Counted from the stretch's first letter, positions 14,743-23,921 are shown. The stretch is 64,000 nt of DNA from Bacteroidota bacterium (GCA_023427985.1 JAEYZM010000032.1:1-64000), one strand, 5' to 3'. Made by a program: numbers and translations. Notes: generated from the letters alone by a model not told the origin.

Positions 14743-15306
14743 ATGAAGAATTTTGAAAAATTATTAGTTGAGGATTACAAATTCTCCGATAAGAGTTGGC
14801 AAATTCTACTTTCTTGCATAGAAGTAGTTGAGTTTTCCAAGCACGACTATTTATTACGAGAAGCTGAAATTTGCAGTTCGGTATATTTTATTGAAAAAGG
14901 ACTTTTTAAGTCATTCTATCTAAAAGATATAGAGGAAATTAATACGGCTTTTCATTTTGAGTATTCTTTTGTTACGAATATCAAGAGTTTAATAAATAAC
15001 ACAGCATCGGAATACAATATTATATCCTTAGAAAAAAGCACTGCAATAAAAATTGATAAAACAAAACTTCTAGATGCCTATAAAAGGTCACACGAGATAG
15101 AAACTTTTGGAAGAAAAATTTTAGAATCAATAAATTCGCGCAGTGAAGAACTGGCAAACTCCTTTAGGTTGTTAAGCCCTAAAGAACGTTACGAAAAGTT
15201 AATACAAGATAATCCTGGTATTTTAGAGCGTGTAACATTAACCCAAATCGCTTCATATTTAGGTATTAGTAGAGAGAGCTTAAGTCGACTAAGAGGAAAA
15301 AAATAA
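14743..15306 (+). CDS. Crp/Fnr-family transcriptional regulator
   Basis: 187 residues from the ATG at 14743 (a TTG at 14740 is also in frame). Cyclic-nucleotide-binding-like domain (FSKHDYLLREAEICSSVYF) and C-terminal winged helix (LTQIASYLGISRESLSRLR). It follows the FAD monooxygenase by 8 bp, so it is probably part of that operon and a second candidate binder of the dyad at 12844-12880. Confidence 0.85.
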   Translation: MKNFEKLLVEDYKFSDKSWQILLSCIEVVEFSKHDYLLREAEICSSVYFIEKGLFKSFYLKDIEEINTAFHFEYSFVTNIKSLINNTASEYNIISLEKSTAIKIDKTKLLDAYKRSHEIETFGRKILESINSRSEELANSFRLLSPKERYEKLIQDNPGILERVTLTQIASYLGISRESLSRLRGKK

Positions 15307-15367
15307 TTTTGTGATTTTTATCACAGTCTATTTTAGTTTGCTCCTTGTAGGTTTGCATCGTAAAAAA

Positions 15368-15796
15368 ATGCAAAAAATGAAAAATTCAGAACTAGTACAA
15401 AAATTTATTGAAGAAATTTGGAATAATAACATGTATGAAAAAATAGACGATTATCTACATCCAAAATTTCGCGATTATTCACTTCCACCTACTATCGAAG
15501 GAAACATAGAGGGCACACTACAATGGATCAAAACTACTGGATTATCTTTTGAACATAATACTGAAATTGAAAGCAGTATAGAGGAGAATGATTTATGTGT
15601 GATTAGAATTAAAATGCAATTAAAACATATTGGCTATTGGAGAACACACTCAGCTAGCAATCTAGAATTTCACACAAATGGTTTTAGGCAATTTCAAGTA
15701 AAAGAAGGAAAAATCATTGCACATTGGGCTTTAATTGATGGTGAGAAAATTGAAAATACAATAGGTAATTTCAACAAAGCTTGTGCAATAAAATAA
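15368..15796 (+). CDS. SnoaL/NTF2-like protein
   Basis: 142 residues from the ATG at 15368. VQKFIEEIWNNNMYEKIDDYL, HPKFRDYSLPPTIEGNIEG, and the C-terminal FRQFQVKEGKIIAHWALIDG match the cone-shaped SnoaL-like ester-cyclase/NTF2 fold, which often binds or rearranges small ligands. A GTG at 15311 would add a hydrophobic leader, but the ATG is preferred. Lying after the monooxygenase operon, it could act on the same substrate. Confidence 0.7.
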   Translation: MQKMKNSELVQKFIEEIWNNNMYEKIDDYLHPKFRDYSLPPTIEGNIEGTLQWIKTTGLSFEHNTEIESSIEENDLCVIRIKMQLKHIGYWRTHSASNLEFHTNGFRQFQVKEGKIIAHWALIDGEKIENTIGNFNKACAIK

Positions 15797-15808
15797 TTCT
15801 AAAAAAAA

Positions 15809-15858
15809 TTGCGTCTTTTATTATTTCACGCGTCTTATATAGAATAATACGTAAATTT
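15809..15858 (+). promoter_or_regulatory. Candidate ECF promoter motif before the sigma factor gene
   Basis: TTGCGTCTTTT at 15809-15819 is repeated exactly at 16416-16426 before the small cysteine-rich gene; a third, shorter CGCGTCTTATA occurs at 15829-15839. CGTC is a common -10 element of ECF sigma factors, so self-regulation is plausible. No matching -35 element could be defined. Confidence 0.35.
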
Positions 15859-16410
15859 ATGTCAATGCAAAAAGATGCCAATCAAATATGGTCGGAATTT
15901 CATAAGGAATTAAAATCCTTTATCCTGAACAAAACGCGTAATGCGAACGACAGCGATGATCTATTGCAGGAAGTGTTTCTGAAAATCATTCAGAACATGC
16001 ATAAAATCAACCAAGCGGAGAACCTTCGGAAATACTTATTTGCAATGGTTCGGAACACCGTTAACGATTATTTTAGAAAGAAAGAGTTGGTTCAAGAGTT
16101 TTCCGATGAGTACGATGTAATTGACACTATAGAAAGTGAAAGCTTGAATGCTACCATTGCCAATTGTTGTATTATTCCTTTCATACATCAGCTACCTGAA
16201 AAATATAAAGAAGCATTGTTGATTACTGAATTTCAAAACATACCTCAAAAAGAATTAGCAGAAAAACTGAACATCTCCTATTCTGGTGCGAAGTCGAGGG
16301 TACAACGAGCTAAAGAAAAATTAAAAGAATTAATCTTGGGATGTTGTGCTTTAGAAATAGATTCGTATGGTAATGTTATGGATAAGAAAAAGAATTCTTG
16401 CCGCTGTTAA
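15859..16410 (+). CDS. ECF sigma factor, SigZ-like
   Basis: 183 residues from the ATG at 15859. Region 2 reads NDSDDLLQEVFLKIIQNMHKI with VRNTVNDYFRKK; region 4 reads LPEKYKEALLITEFQN and QKELAEKLNISYSGAKSRVQRAKEKLK. The C-terminal tail GCCALEIDSYGNVM..NSCRC is Cys-rich, as in SigZ-type factors where a similar tail follows region 4. The tail may sense metal or thiol status. It is followed at once by a gene for a cysteine-rich mini-protein. Confidence 0.85.
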   Translation: MSMQKDANQIWSEFHKELKSFILNKTRNANDSDDLLQEVFLKIIQNMHKINQAENLRKYLFAMVRNTVNDYFRKKELVQEFSDEYDVIDTIESESLNATIANCCIIPFIHQLPEKYKEALLITEFQNIPQKELAEKLNISYSGAKSRVQRAKEKLKELILGCCALEIDSYGNVMDKKKNSCRC

Positions 16411-16485
16411 ATTTCTTGCGTCTTTTTTAATGAATGGATGTGATACATACGAACAACAATGGTGTTGTTCCTAAAATCAAATCTT

Positions 16486-16572
16486 ATGAATACAGAAAAT
16501 TCAAGTTCATGCTGCGGAGGTTCTACACTCGGTGGCGGATGTTGTGGTGTTGAAAGCGGATGCTGCAACTAA
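16486..16572 (+). CDS. 28-residue cysteine-rich peptide
   Basis: ATG 16486 to TAA 16570-16572. The product is MNTENSSSCCGGSTLGGGCC followed by GVESGCCN: six cysteines in three CC pairs separated by Gly/Ser. It lies 75 bp after the SigZ-like gene, shares the TTGCGTCTTTT motif upstream and is followed directly by a strong terminator, so it sits at the end of a transcript. A metal- or thiol-binding role is inference from composition. Confidence 0.6.
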   Translation: MNTENSSSCCGGSTLGGGCCGVESGCCN

Positions 16573-16574
16573 AA

Positions 16575-16609
16575 AAATGCCCTCGGTAATGCAATCTTCG
16601 AGGGCATTT
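16575..16609. terminator. Bidirectional terminator between convergent genes
   Basis: AAATGCCCTCG (16575-16585) pairs perfectly with CGAGGGCATTT (16599-16609). A-tract on the left and T residues on the right allow use in both directions, ending the sigma/Cys-peptide transcript and the opposing Asp-box gene. Confidence 0.8.
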
Positions 16610-16629
16610 GTATTTAAAAATTTAATTTA

Positions 16630-19600
16630 TTACTTCCATTCCGGCCATCTACCTGGGGTGTACGGCGCTTTATTCAACTCCAACTCTTTTTCCAATCCTT
16701 CTATCGATGCATCTAATTTCTTCATTGCATTCAATACCTCTGTAAATTGCTTGCTCGCAATATCGTAAGACTCTTTATAAATTTGAGGAATTGGTGCAAT
16801 TGAATTCCAGATATTTCCTTGAATTCCAAACACGCGATCATTAATAGATGGCACCGTTTCGAACTCTCTTCTTGCACGACTAGCATCCCCATTTAATACC
16901 AATGAAATTTTTAACAATTCATTTCTCAAGTCATGTGATTTTTCCAATAATGTTTTCGATGCTGCTGGCATAGATGTTATAGCTAGGTCGATGTTCTTGA
17001 TTCTGTTTTGCATGTTCGAATACAAATCGTTTGTTGCTCCTAATACTCTTCTGAATTCAGCAACTTTTTCATAGAACGCTACGTTTGCATTGATATCTGT
17101 AGGAATACTGCTGTTGTCTAATAATTTTACATTTAGTGTTTGATCGTCTGCTAATTTCGTCAACACACCATCCTCCACTTTCGCAATGCTTACCGTATAT
17201 TTTCCTGGTGCTACTAGTGCTCCTACTTCTGCACTTGCAAAAAGTTGATCAGGACTTGGAGTGTATTTTTCATAAACCGGTGCAGTAGAATTTGCTCTAA
17301 AATCCCATTCAAGTTTATGTAAACCTTTTTTTGCCGGAGCTTTCAGATGTCTTACTACTTTGCCATTCGCATTGCTGATGGTAAATAACAAATAAGGGTC
17401 CTGCTGATTGTCTTCTAATCGTAATGTATCCATTGAAGGATAATATACTTTTTGATTGTTTTTATATTTTGCTTTCTCTGCTTCCTTACGTTTATCTTTC
17501 AACGTCTTCACATCGTCTTTCAAATAATAATGAATGTTAGCTGCAACTTTTGGATTAGGTGTTGCAAAATAACTGCTACCCAAATGTCCTTTATCACGCA
17601 AACCTAATGGGAATCGCTCATTGTACATCCAAGCATCTTTCACTGGAAATAATATCGCTTGCTTATTTAAATCTTCTTTCTTGAAATTTCTCAATAACGA
17701 GTAATCATCGAGAATATAAAAACCTCTACCAAAAGTTGCGAGCACTAAATCGTTTTCTCTTCTTTGTATCTCGATGTCGCGAACTGCAACGGTTGGTAAT
17801 CCCGATTTTAATTGTATCCAATTATTTCCACCATTATTACTAAAAAATACACCAAACTCAGTTCCCACAAACAATAAATTTGGATCTACATGATCTTCTG
17901 CGATGGAATAAACACTACCTCTTTTAGGTAAATTCGACGAAATATTTCTCCAAGTTTTTCCTCCATCCGATGTTTTTAAAACATAAGGATTGAAGTCGCC
18001 ATATCTATGATGATTGAAGCATACATAGGCTGTGTTTTTATCGTGATAACCTGCAATGATTTGATGCACATAGCTCATAACGGGTACACCTGGAAGATTA
18101 TCTATTTTCGTCCAAGAATTTCCTGAGTTAGTACTCATATGAATCAATCCATCATCGGTACCAACCCATAAAATATTTTCATCCAATCTCGATTCTGCTA
18201 TCGTTGTTGTCTGTCCGAAAATATCAGTACTACCATTCTTCGCGATGGCATCTACCGACCAAACTTTCCCCATCACTTCTAATTTATTTCGATCAACACC
18301 TCGGCTTAAATCGGGACTGATAACCTTCCAAGAATCGCCAAGATCATCGCTTCTGAAAATTTTATTCGCACCAAAATACAATCGTGTATTTTTATGCTGA
18401 CTAATAAACAAAGGTGCATCCCAGTTCCAACGATAAGCAGGCTCCCCTTCTTTTTCAATTGGCTTAATGCCTAAATATTCGCCCGATTTTCTATCGAAAC
18501 GATTCAATCCACCGTACTGACTTTGTGCATAAATAATATTCGGATTCGTTGGATCCACTTGCGTTTCAAAGCCATCTCCTATTGATGTTACATACCAATC
18601 GGCATTCATAATTCCGTTTGCCGATGTAGTGCGACTAGGTCCACCTAAGCTAAAATTATCTTGTGTACCACCATGCACTCCGTAAAATGGAAAATCATTA
18701 TCGGTACTCACTTTATAAAATTGCGTAATTGGTAAATTCTCTTTATAGTCCCAAGTACCTGCAAAATCATATGTTTCATAGATACCACCATCACAACCCA
18801 CTAATAAATGATTGGTGTTTTGGGGATCTATCCAGATGCAATGATTGTCGATATGTTTGTTGATCTCTCCTAAATTCGAAACTGTTTTTCCACCGTCTTT
18901 ACTTACTTTAAAATACGTATCGGTGATGAATATTTTGTCGACATCAACCGGGTCACAAATAATTTCTTGATAATAATTTCCCGATGTGTAGAATCCATTT
19001 CTTTTCTCCCAACTTGCACCTTGATTAGTCGTTCTATAGATTCCACCTTTATCGTCCTTCGCTTCCACTACTGTGTACAAGACATCAGGATTTACTGGGC
19101 TCATAGCCAATCCCATTCTACCAATTTCTCCCTGTGGTAATCCGCCTTCTACTTTTTTCCAAGTCGCCCCAGCATCAGTTGATTTATAAATTGCCGATTC
19201 GGGTCCACCTCCGATATATGTAAATACTTTACGCATGCGTTGATGAAATGCTGCGTATAAAATGTTCGGATTTCTTGGATCCATTACCAAATCATTAGCA
19301 CCAGTATACGCACTAACAGATTTCACTAAAGTCCAATTCGCTCCACCATCGACCGTCTTATAAATTCCTCTCTCCCCACCTTCTTTCCAAACGGGTCCGT
19401 AAGCTGCAACGTAAACTATGTTCGGATCCGTTGGATGCACTACAATTTCCGCGATGTGTTCAGAATTTTTCAATCCCATATTTTTCCAAGTCTTTCCGCC
19501 ATCTTCAGATTTATATACACCATCGCCATACGACACCGAACGTTGATTGTTATTTTCACCAGAGCCTACCCAAACGATGTTCGGATTAGATGGCGCTAGC

Positions 19601-19914
19601 GTCACACAACCTATAGAATAAGAACCTTGGTCATCAAAAATTGGTGTATAGGTTGTTCCTTTATTGGTAGTTTTCCAAACTCCTCCAGATGAAGTAGCAA
19701 CATAATATATGCTGTGGTTATTCGGATGCACAGCAAAATCAGAGATTCGTCCCGATGTTACCGCTGGGCCAATGGATCTGAACTCCAAAGTTCCAAAAGT
19801 TTCAGAATTGAAATTACTGTTTTCAGTTTGAGTAGTCGTGTTTTTCTTTTGAGCCGATGTTGCTATAAATGATAACATCGACATACTAATTAATACTATA
19901 GATTTAAATTTCAT
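16630..19914 (-). CDS. Large secreted Asp-box (sortilin/VPS10-like) beta-propeller protein
   Basis: 1094 residues with signal peptide (MKFKSIVLISMSMLSFIATSAQ). Many Asp-box repeats of the S-x-D-x-G-x-x-W type are visible: SEDGGKTWK, TVDGGANW, STDAGATWK, TTNQGASW, RSDDLGDSWK, STNSGNSW, TSDGGKTWR and SNNGGNNW. They indicate one or two beta-propellers like those called VPS10, BNR or sortilin-like. The C-terminal quarter (about 780-1094) is a separate helical or beta domain. No catalytic sialidase residues were identified, so a glycosidase name would be unsafe; it is likely an exported binding or hydrolytic protein. Confidence 0.85.
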   Translation of the reverse strand: MKFKSIVLISMSMLSFIATSAQKKNTTTQTENSNFNSETFGTLEFRSIGPAVTSGRISDFAVHPNNHSIYYVATSSGGVWKTTNKGTTYTPIFDDQGSYSIGCVTLAPSNPNIVWVGSGENNNQRSVSYGDGVYKSEDGGKTWKNMGLKNSEHIAEIVVHPTDPNIVYVAAYGPVWKEGGERGIYKTVDGGANWTLVKSVSAYTGANDLVMDPRNPNILYAAFHQRMRKVFTYIGGGPESAIYKSTDAGATWKKVEGGLPQGEIGRMGLAMSPVNPDVLYTVVEAKDDKGGIYRTTNQGASWEKRNGFYTSGNYYQEIICDPVDVDKIFITDTYFKVSKDGGKTVSNLGEINKHIDNHCIWIDPQNTNHLLVGCDGGIYETYDFAGTWDYKENLPITQFYKVSTDNDFPFYGVHGGTQDNFSLGGPSRTTSANGIMNADWYVTSIGDGFETQVDPTNPNIIYAQSQYGGLNRFDRKSGEYLGIKPIEKEGEPAYRWNWDAPLFISQHKNTRLYFGANKIFRSDDLGDSWKVISPDLSRGVDRNKLEVMGKVWSVDAIAKNGSTDIFGQTTTIAESRLDENILWVGTDDGLIHMSTNSGNSWTKIDNLPGVPVMSYVHQIIAGYHDKNTAYVCFNHHRYGDFNPYVLKTSDGGKTWRNISSNLPKRGSVYSIAEDHVDPNLLFVGTEFGVFFSNNGGNNWIQLKSGLPTVAVRDIEIQRRENDLVLATFGRGFYILDDYSLLRNFKKEDLNKQAILFPVKDAWMYNERFPLGLRDKGHLGSSYFATPNPKVAANIHYYLKDDVKTLKDKRKEAEKAKYKNNQKVYYPSMDTLRLEDNQQDPYLLFTISNANGKVVRHLKAPAKKGLHKLEWDFRANSTAPVYEKYTPSPDQLFASAEVGALVAPGKYTVSIAKVEDGVLTKLADDQTLNVKLLDNSSIPTDINANVAFYEKVAEFRRVLGATNDLYSNMQNRIKNIDLAITSMPAASKTLLEKSHDLRNELLKISLVLNGDASRARREFETVPSINDRVFGIQGNIWNSIAPIPQIYKESYDIASKQFTEVLNAMKKLDASIEGLEKELELNKAPYTPGRWPEWK

Positions 19915-19922
19915 ATGATATT

Positions 19923-19945
19923 GCGTATAAAAAATGAATATACGC
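19923..19945. promoter_or_regulatory. Inverted repeat just upstream of the Asp-box gene
   Basis: GCGTATA (19923-19929), 9-nt spacer, TATACGC (19939-19945), a perfect 7-bp dyad 8 bp upstream of the minus-strand start codon at 19914. It could be an operator or a leader hairpin. Confidence 0.4.
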
Positions 19946-20007
19946 TAATATTGTAGTGATGATTAATCGTGAAAAAAATATTACAAATAAAAAATATATA
20001 AAATTTA

Positions 20008-20037
20008 TTGTTTATCAATAAATAATTATTATATTTG
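20008..20037 (+). promoter_or_regulatory. Bacteroidota-type promoter for the DUF2975/Xre operon
   Basis: TTG at 20008-20010, 19-nt spacer, TATATTTG at 20030-20037. This fits the primary-sigma consensus TTG-N19-TANNTTTG. Transcription would start near 20044, giving a leader of about 10 nt. Confidence 0.65.
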
Positions 20038-20053
20038 ACTAAATATTTATTAT

Positions 20054-20593
20054 ATGGGGTCAAATACACATAAATACGTTTTCATGGGACTACAGGTAGT
20101 TGCATGGTTAATTTTCATTGGCTTATGTATAGAAGCAGGTGGATTATTAGTGAATTTTGTTTACAGTATATTTTCTCCTGTAAACGTTAGCAATCTCTAT
20201 CAAAAATTAGATTTGAGTGATATGTATGCAAAAAGTGTAACTGCATTTTATGGTATATTTTCATTCATATTAATTATTGCAATCTTAAAAGCATATCTCT
20301 TTTATATCTTGATTTTATTATTGCAAAAGATGAATTTGAAGAATCCATTTTCTGCCTATGTTTCTGAACAAATAACTAAAGTTGCTTACTGTACTTTTTC
20401 TATTGGCATTATGAATTATTTCGGAACATCATTTGCGAAGAACTTAGAACACAAAGGATTTGCAATTGAACAATTAAATCCATTCTGGGTGAGTACCGAA
20501 TCCTTCATTTTAATGTCGGCTATCATATATGTGATTGCCATCATTTTTCAAAAGGGAGTTGAGTTACAAAAAGAAAATGATTTAACAGTATAA
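20054..20593 (+). CDS. DUF2975-family membrane protein
   Basis: 179 residues with four hydrophobic helices (about 12-40, 75-98, 112-132 and 150-168), the size and layout of DUF2975 proteins (YoaS type). These typically precede a small Xre-type repressor (YozG type), exactly as here, with 2 bp between the genes. The biochemical role of the pair is not established; a signal- or stress-responsive membrane switch is usually assumed. Confidence 0.7.
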   Translation: MGSNTHKYVFMGLQVVAWLIFIGLCIEAGGLLVNFVYSIFSPVNVSNLYQKLDLSDMYAKSVTAFYGIFSFILIIAILKAYLFYILILLLQKMNLKNPFSAYVSEQITKVAYCTFSIGIMNYFGTSFAKNLEHKGFAIEQLNPFWVSTESFILMSAIIYVIAIIFQKGVELQKENDLTV

Positions 20594-20595
20594 GC

Positions 20596-20808
20596 ATGCC
20601 CATAGTAGTAAATTTAGACGTAATGATGGCGAAACGAAAAATTTCTCTGAATGAATTATCGGAGAAAGTAGACATCACCTTATCCAATTTATCCATCTTA
20701 AAAACGGGCAAAGCAAAAGCAATTCGCTTTAGCACCTTAGAAGCAATTTGCAACGCATTGGATTGTCAGCCTGGAGATATATTGGAGTATGTAGCAGAAA
20801 ACTCTTGA
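20596..20808 (+). CDS. Xre-family small DNA-binding protein (YozG-like)
   Basis: 70 residues forming a single helix-turn-helix: MMAKRKISLNELSEKVDITL, SNLSILKTGKAKAIRFSTLE and AICNALDCQPGDILEY. It follows the DUF2975 gene by 2 bp and is the usual regulator partner of such proteins. Confidence 0.85.
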   Translation: MPIVVNLDVMMAKRKISLNELSEKVDITLSNLSILKTGKAKAIRFSTLEAICNALDCQPGDILEYVAENS

Positions 20809-20913
20809 TAGTATAAAAATGAAATTTTAAGACCTCATTTAATTGTAAGTCAATGATGAATTGGGGCGACAAACAAATGAAGAATGAAAAAATAAAAACT
20901 CAAAATTAATATT

Positions 20914-21375
20914 ATGATTATAAGACATTATTTAAAGAATATTGTAATAGTTTCAATGTTCTTTTCCATTTCGTGTTCAGAACCAGAAAAAGCAAAAAGA
21001 TTAGATTCGGATTTAAGCGCTGATGAATCGCATCAAAATGATTCCACATCCATTCAGTTAAACAATGGAGAGAAATGGAAAGTAGATGAAAATATGTTAA
21101 AATATATTAAACAAATGGAAAGTGACTTAATAAATTTTGATGGTCAGAATCAAAATGATTATAAATTACTTTCAGAGAAACTCCAAAACAATGTTGACTT
21201 ACTAACATCAAACTGTACCATGACGGGACAGGCCCATGATGAATTGCATAAGTGGTTACTACCATATATCGATGCCGTAAAATCATTGTCTGAATCAGTG
21301 CAACTAGAAGATTCTAAAACAAAGTATCAGGTTCTGAAGTCAAGCTTTAATGTTTACCATCAATACTTCGAATAA
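20914..21375 (+). CDS. Lipoprotein of unknown function
   Basis: 153 residues with a lipoprotein signal (IVSMFFSISC, Cys about 24). The mature part is polar and helical (KYIKQMESDLINFDGQNQND, LQNNVDLLTSNCTMTGQAH, DELHKWLLPYIDAVKSLS). The helical segment with its GQAHDELHKWL stretch suggests a small helical bundle; no family name was recognised. Confidence 0.6.
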   Translation: MIIRHYLKNIVIVSMFFSISCSEPEKAKRLDSDLSADESHQNDSTSIQLNNGEKWKVDENMLKYIKQMESDLINFDGQNQNDYKLLSEKLQNNVDLLTSNCTMTGQAHDELHKWLLPYIDAVKSLSESVQLEDSKTKYQVLKSSFNVYHQYFE

Positions 21376-21509
21376 ATTAACCTATACAACCCAAAACATA
21401 TTAGCTAAAAACTCTTCCTTATTTTTCTTTCGTGGAGATGTTACTATGGATTACAACATGGCCATACAAAATACGTATAGTCCTTTGGATTTAATATGAT
21501 GCTAAAAAT

Positions 21510-21656
21510 AGATATGCAAAAACATTGGAGGCTGATGTAAGCATTACAGCAAAAGCTTTTTTTATAAAGAAAGGATTTTCTGTAGTTAAAGAGCAAGTTA
21601 ATATTAGAGAAAACATCGAGCTTGTTAATTATAAAATGATAAAGCAATTAGCGTAG
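21510..21656 (+). pseudogene. C-terminal remnant of a GNAT acetyltransferase
   Basis: One frame gives RYAKTLEADVSITAKAFFIK, KGFSVVKEQVNIRENIELVN, YKMIKQLA and a stop (21654-21656), the familiar end of a GNAT protein (AK-FF-KKGF). No start or acetyl-CoA-binding region is in frame upstream, so the gene is decayed. Apart from this, the 382-bp space 21376-21757 holds nothing I recognise. Confidence 0.6.
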
Positions 21657-21757
21657 AATCTCCAATCTTGTGCTTTTAAATAGTGCAGAATTATATTGCA
21701 TTTTTTACATTCATTACCAGAAATTATTTAGATATTGTTGTTCATAATTTCAAAGCT

Positions 21758-23815
21758 ATGAACACAAGAATACTACGCTGGATGATTGCAATTATTCTAT
21801 TTGCAAGTCCTATATTTTCGATGGCACAGAAAAAAGCGATCACTCATGAAGAGATGACTGCAATGAAACGAGTGGGCGCTCCAAAAGTTTCTCCCGATGG
21901 CAAATGGATTTTGTTTAGTGTTAGTGATGTATCATACGACGATAAAGAAAACAATTCCGATTTATGGATAGCTTCGAGTGATGGTAGCAAGAAGCCGCGT
22001 AAACTAACGAACAGCAAAGGTTCAGAAGGCGGTTATGCTTGGAGTCCGGATTCTAAAACAATCGCATTTTCTGCTAAGCGTGAAGGCGATGAGGTTTCAC
22101 AAATATATTTGTTGAATTTTGCTGAAGGCGGTGAAGCTCAACGATTCAGCAATTTATCGACCGGAGCAAGCTCTCCACAATGGAGTCCAGATGGTAAATC
22201 GATTTTATTTACAAGTCGAGTGTACGTTGGAGCATTTAGTGATTCTACTAATAAAAAAATTGCCGATGAAAAGAAAAAAGTAAAATACAAAGCGAGAATA
22301 TACACGACTTTTCCTATCCGCAGTTGGGATACTTGGGTCGATGAAAAACAAACCCATCCTTTTATACAGTCGACCGAAACCGGTTCCGTTGCCAAGGATT
22401 TATTTGTCGAAGTTAAAATGAGTTTGGAACAAGGCTTTGGTTTTAGTGGCGACATGTGTTGGTCGAATGATTCGAAAGAAATTATATTCTCTGCTACAAC
22501 AGAGCGAACAGCCGCAGCATATAAAGATGTAGTGTCGAACTTATATCGACTTTCAATAAAGGGTGGAGATGCAGTGCAATTAACAAATGATGGCTATGAT
22601 TATGGGAGCCCAGAGTTTAGTGGAGATGGTAAATATCTTCTGTGTGTATCATCGGCAGCCAATAATTATAAAGTTTACAATCAGAATAAAATTACTCGAT
22701 TCGATTATCCGAGCATAAGCAATAAAAAAATTTTAGCGGAGTCACTGGACCGTGTGATCAACAATTTGATGATTGTTGGTAATACGATTTATATGAGCAT
22801 AGAAGATGCTGGAAAAGATAGATTAGTGAAAGTAAACATTGCAAATGGAAATATAGAAAGTATTACATCGGCCCAAAAAGGATGTTATACCAATATCAGT
22901 GTCTCGGAAGGTAAGTCGCCAATTATTGTATGCAATTACGATGCTGCGAATATGCCAGCAGAAGTTGTTAGAGTGAATGGCACAAAACACAGCAACATCA
23001 GCACATTCAACAATGAGCGATTGGAAAAACTTGATTTACCAGAAGTGGAAGAAGTATGGTTTACAAGTTCTCGCGGAAAAAAGATTAGAAGTTTATTGGT
23101 ACGACCAGCAGGATTTGATGCATCGAAAAAATATCCACTATTTGTTGTCATGCATGGAGGTCCGGCTGGATCTTGGAAGGACAATTGGGGTTATCGATGG
23201 AATTATCATTTGTTGGCTGCACCTGGATACGTGTTGTTACTAACGGATTATACAGGCTCTACAGGATATGGCGAAAAGTTTTCGCAGGACATACAATTCG
23301 ATCCATTTAAAGGACCTGCAGATGAAATTAATGAAGCGGCAGCCGATGCTATTCAGAAATTTTCATTTATAGATGGAAACTTGCAAGCAGCTGGTGGTGC
23401 TAGCTATGGCGGACATTTAGCCAATTGGATGCAAGCAAGTACAACACATTACAAATGTCTGATAAATCATGCTGGCCTAATGAATTCTGAATCGCAATGG
23501 GGAACAAGCGATGGCATTTATGGTAGAGAAGTTATGAATGGTGGCGCACCTTGGACACAAACTAAATCTTGGAAAGAGCAAAACCCAATTCGATATGCTG
23601 AAAAATTTAAAACACCCATGTTGGTGACTATAGGAGAACAAGATTTTCGAGTACCATTAAATAATGCGATTGAAACTTGGAACACCTTACAGCGATTGAA
23701 AATCCCTTCTAAATTATTGGTATTCCCGGAAGAAAATCATTGGATTCTGAAACCAGAAAATAGCAGATTCTTTTATAAGGAGGTACATCATTGGTTAAAA
23801 GAATATTTAAAATAA
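21758..23815 (+). CDS. S9-family prolyl oligopeptidase-like peptidase
   Basis: 685 residues from the ATG at 21758, which begins a clear signal peptide (MNTRILRWMIAIILF..SMAQ). The N-terminal part (about 30-420) is a WD40-like/propeller domain with APKVSPDGKWILFSV and YAWSPDSKTIAF repeats. The C-terminal alpha/beta-hydrolase domain has the nucleophile GGASYGGHL (Ser about 548), an Asp in GEQDFRVP (about 628) and a His in ENHWI (about 660). An upstream in-frame start at 21683 is unlikely. Likely a periplasmic dipeptidyl or acylaminoacyl peptidase. Confidence 0.9.
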   Translation: MNTRILRWMIAIILFASPIFSMAQKKAITHEEMTAMKRVGAPKVSPDGKWILFSVSDVSYDDKENNSDLWIASSDGSKKPRKLTNSKGSEGGYAWSPDSKTIAFSAKREGDEVSQIYLLNFAEGGEAQRFSNLSTGASSPQWSPDGKSILFTSRVYVGAFSDSTNKKIADEKKKVKYKARIYTTFPIRSWDTWVDEKQTHPFIQSTETGSVAKDLFVEVKMSLEQGFGFSGDMCWSNDSKEIIFSATTERTAAAYKDVVSNLYRLSIKGGDAVQLTNDGYDYGSPEFSGDGKYLLCVSSAANNYKVYNQNKITRFDYPSISNKKILAESLDRVINNLMIVGNTIYMSIEDAGKDRLVKVNIANGNIESITSAQKGCYTNISVSEGKSPIIVCNYDAANMPAEVVRVNGTKHSNISTFNNERLEKLDLPEVEEVWFTSSRGKKIRSLLVRPAGFDASKKYPLFVVMHGGPAGSWKDNWGYRWNYHLLAAPGYVLLLTDYTGSTGYGEKFSQDIQFDPFKGPADEINEAAADAIQKFSFIDGNLQAAGGASYGGHLANWMQASTTHYKCLINHAGLMNSESQWGTSDGIYGREVMNGGAPWTQTKSWKEQNPIRYAEKFKTPMLVTIGEQDFRVPLNNAIETWNTLQRLKIPSKLLVFPEENHWILKPENSRFFYKEVHHWLKEYLK

Positions 23816-23829
23816 AACTTACACATATG

Positions 23830-23884
23830 TATGATATGTCATTCATTATGTGCTAATAATGTAAATTATGAATGACTTATCATA
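23830..23884. promoter_or_regulatory. Inverted-repeat operator-like pair upstream of hipBA-like genes
   Basis: TATGATATGTCATTCAT (23830-23846) and its near-exact complement ATGAATGACTTATCATA (23868-23884, 16 of 17 positions). The second copy recurs at 23960-23976. HipB-type antitoxins repress their own operon through such repeats. Confidence 0.6.
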
Positions 23885-23890
23885 CAATTA

Positions 23891-23921
23891 TTGAAAATAT
23901 TATAAATTTACTATATATTTG
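23891..23921 (+). promoter_or_regulatory. Bacteroidota-type promoter for hipBA-like operon
   Basis: TTG at 23891-23893, 20-nt spacer, TATATTTG at 23914-23921. It sits between the operator-like repeats. Confidence 0.65.

Noticed and set aside
16630..19914. Calling the Asp-box protein a sialidase or glycosyl hydrolase
   Set aside because: Only propeller Asp-boxes are visible; catalytic Arg triad and Tyr/Glu pair were not identified.
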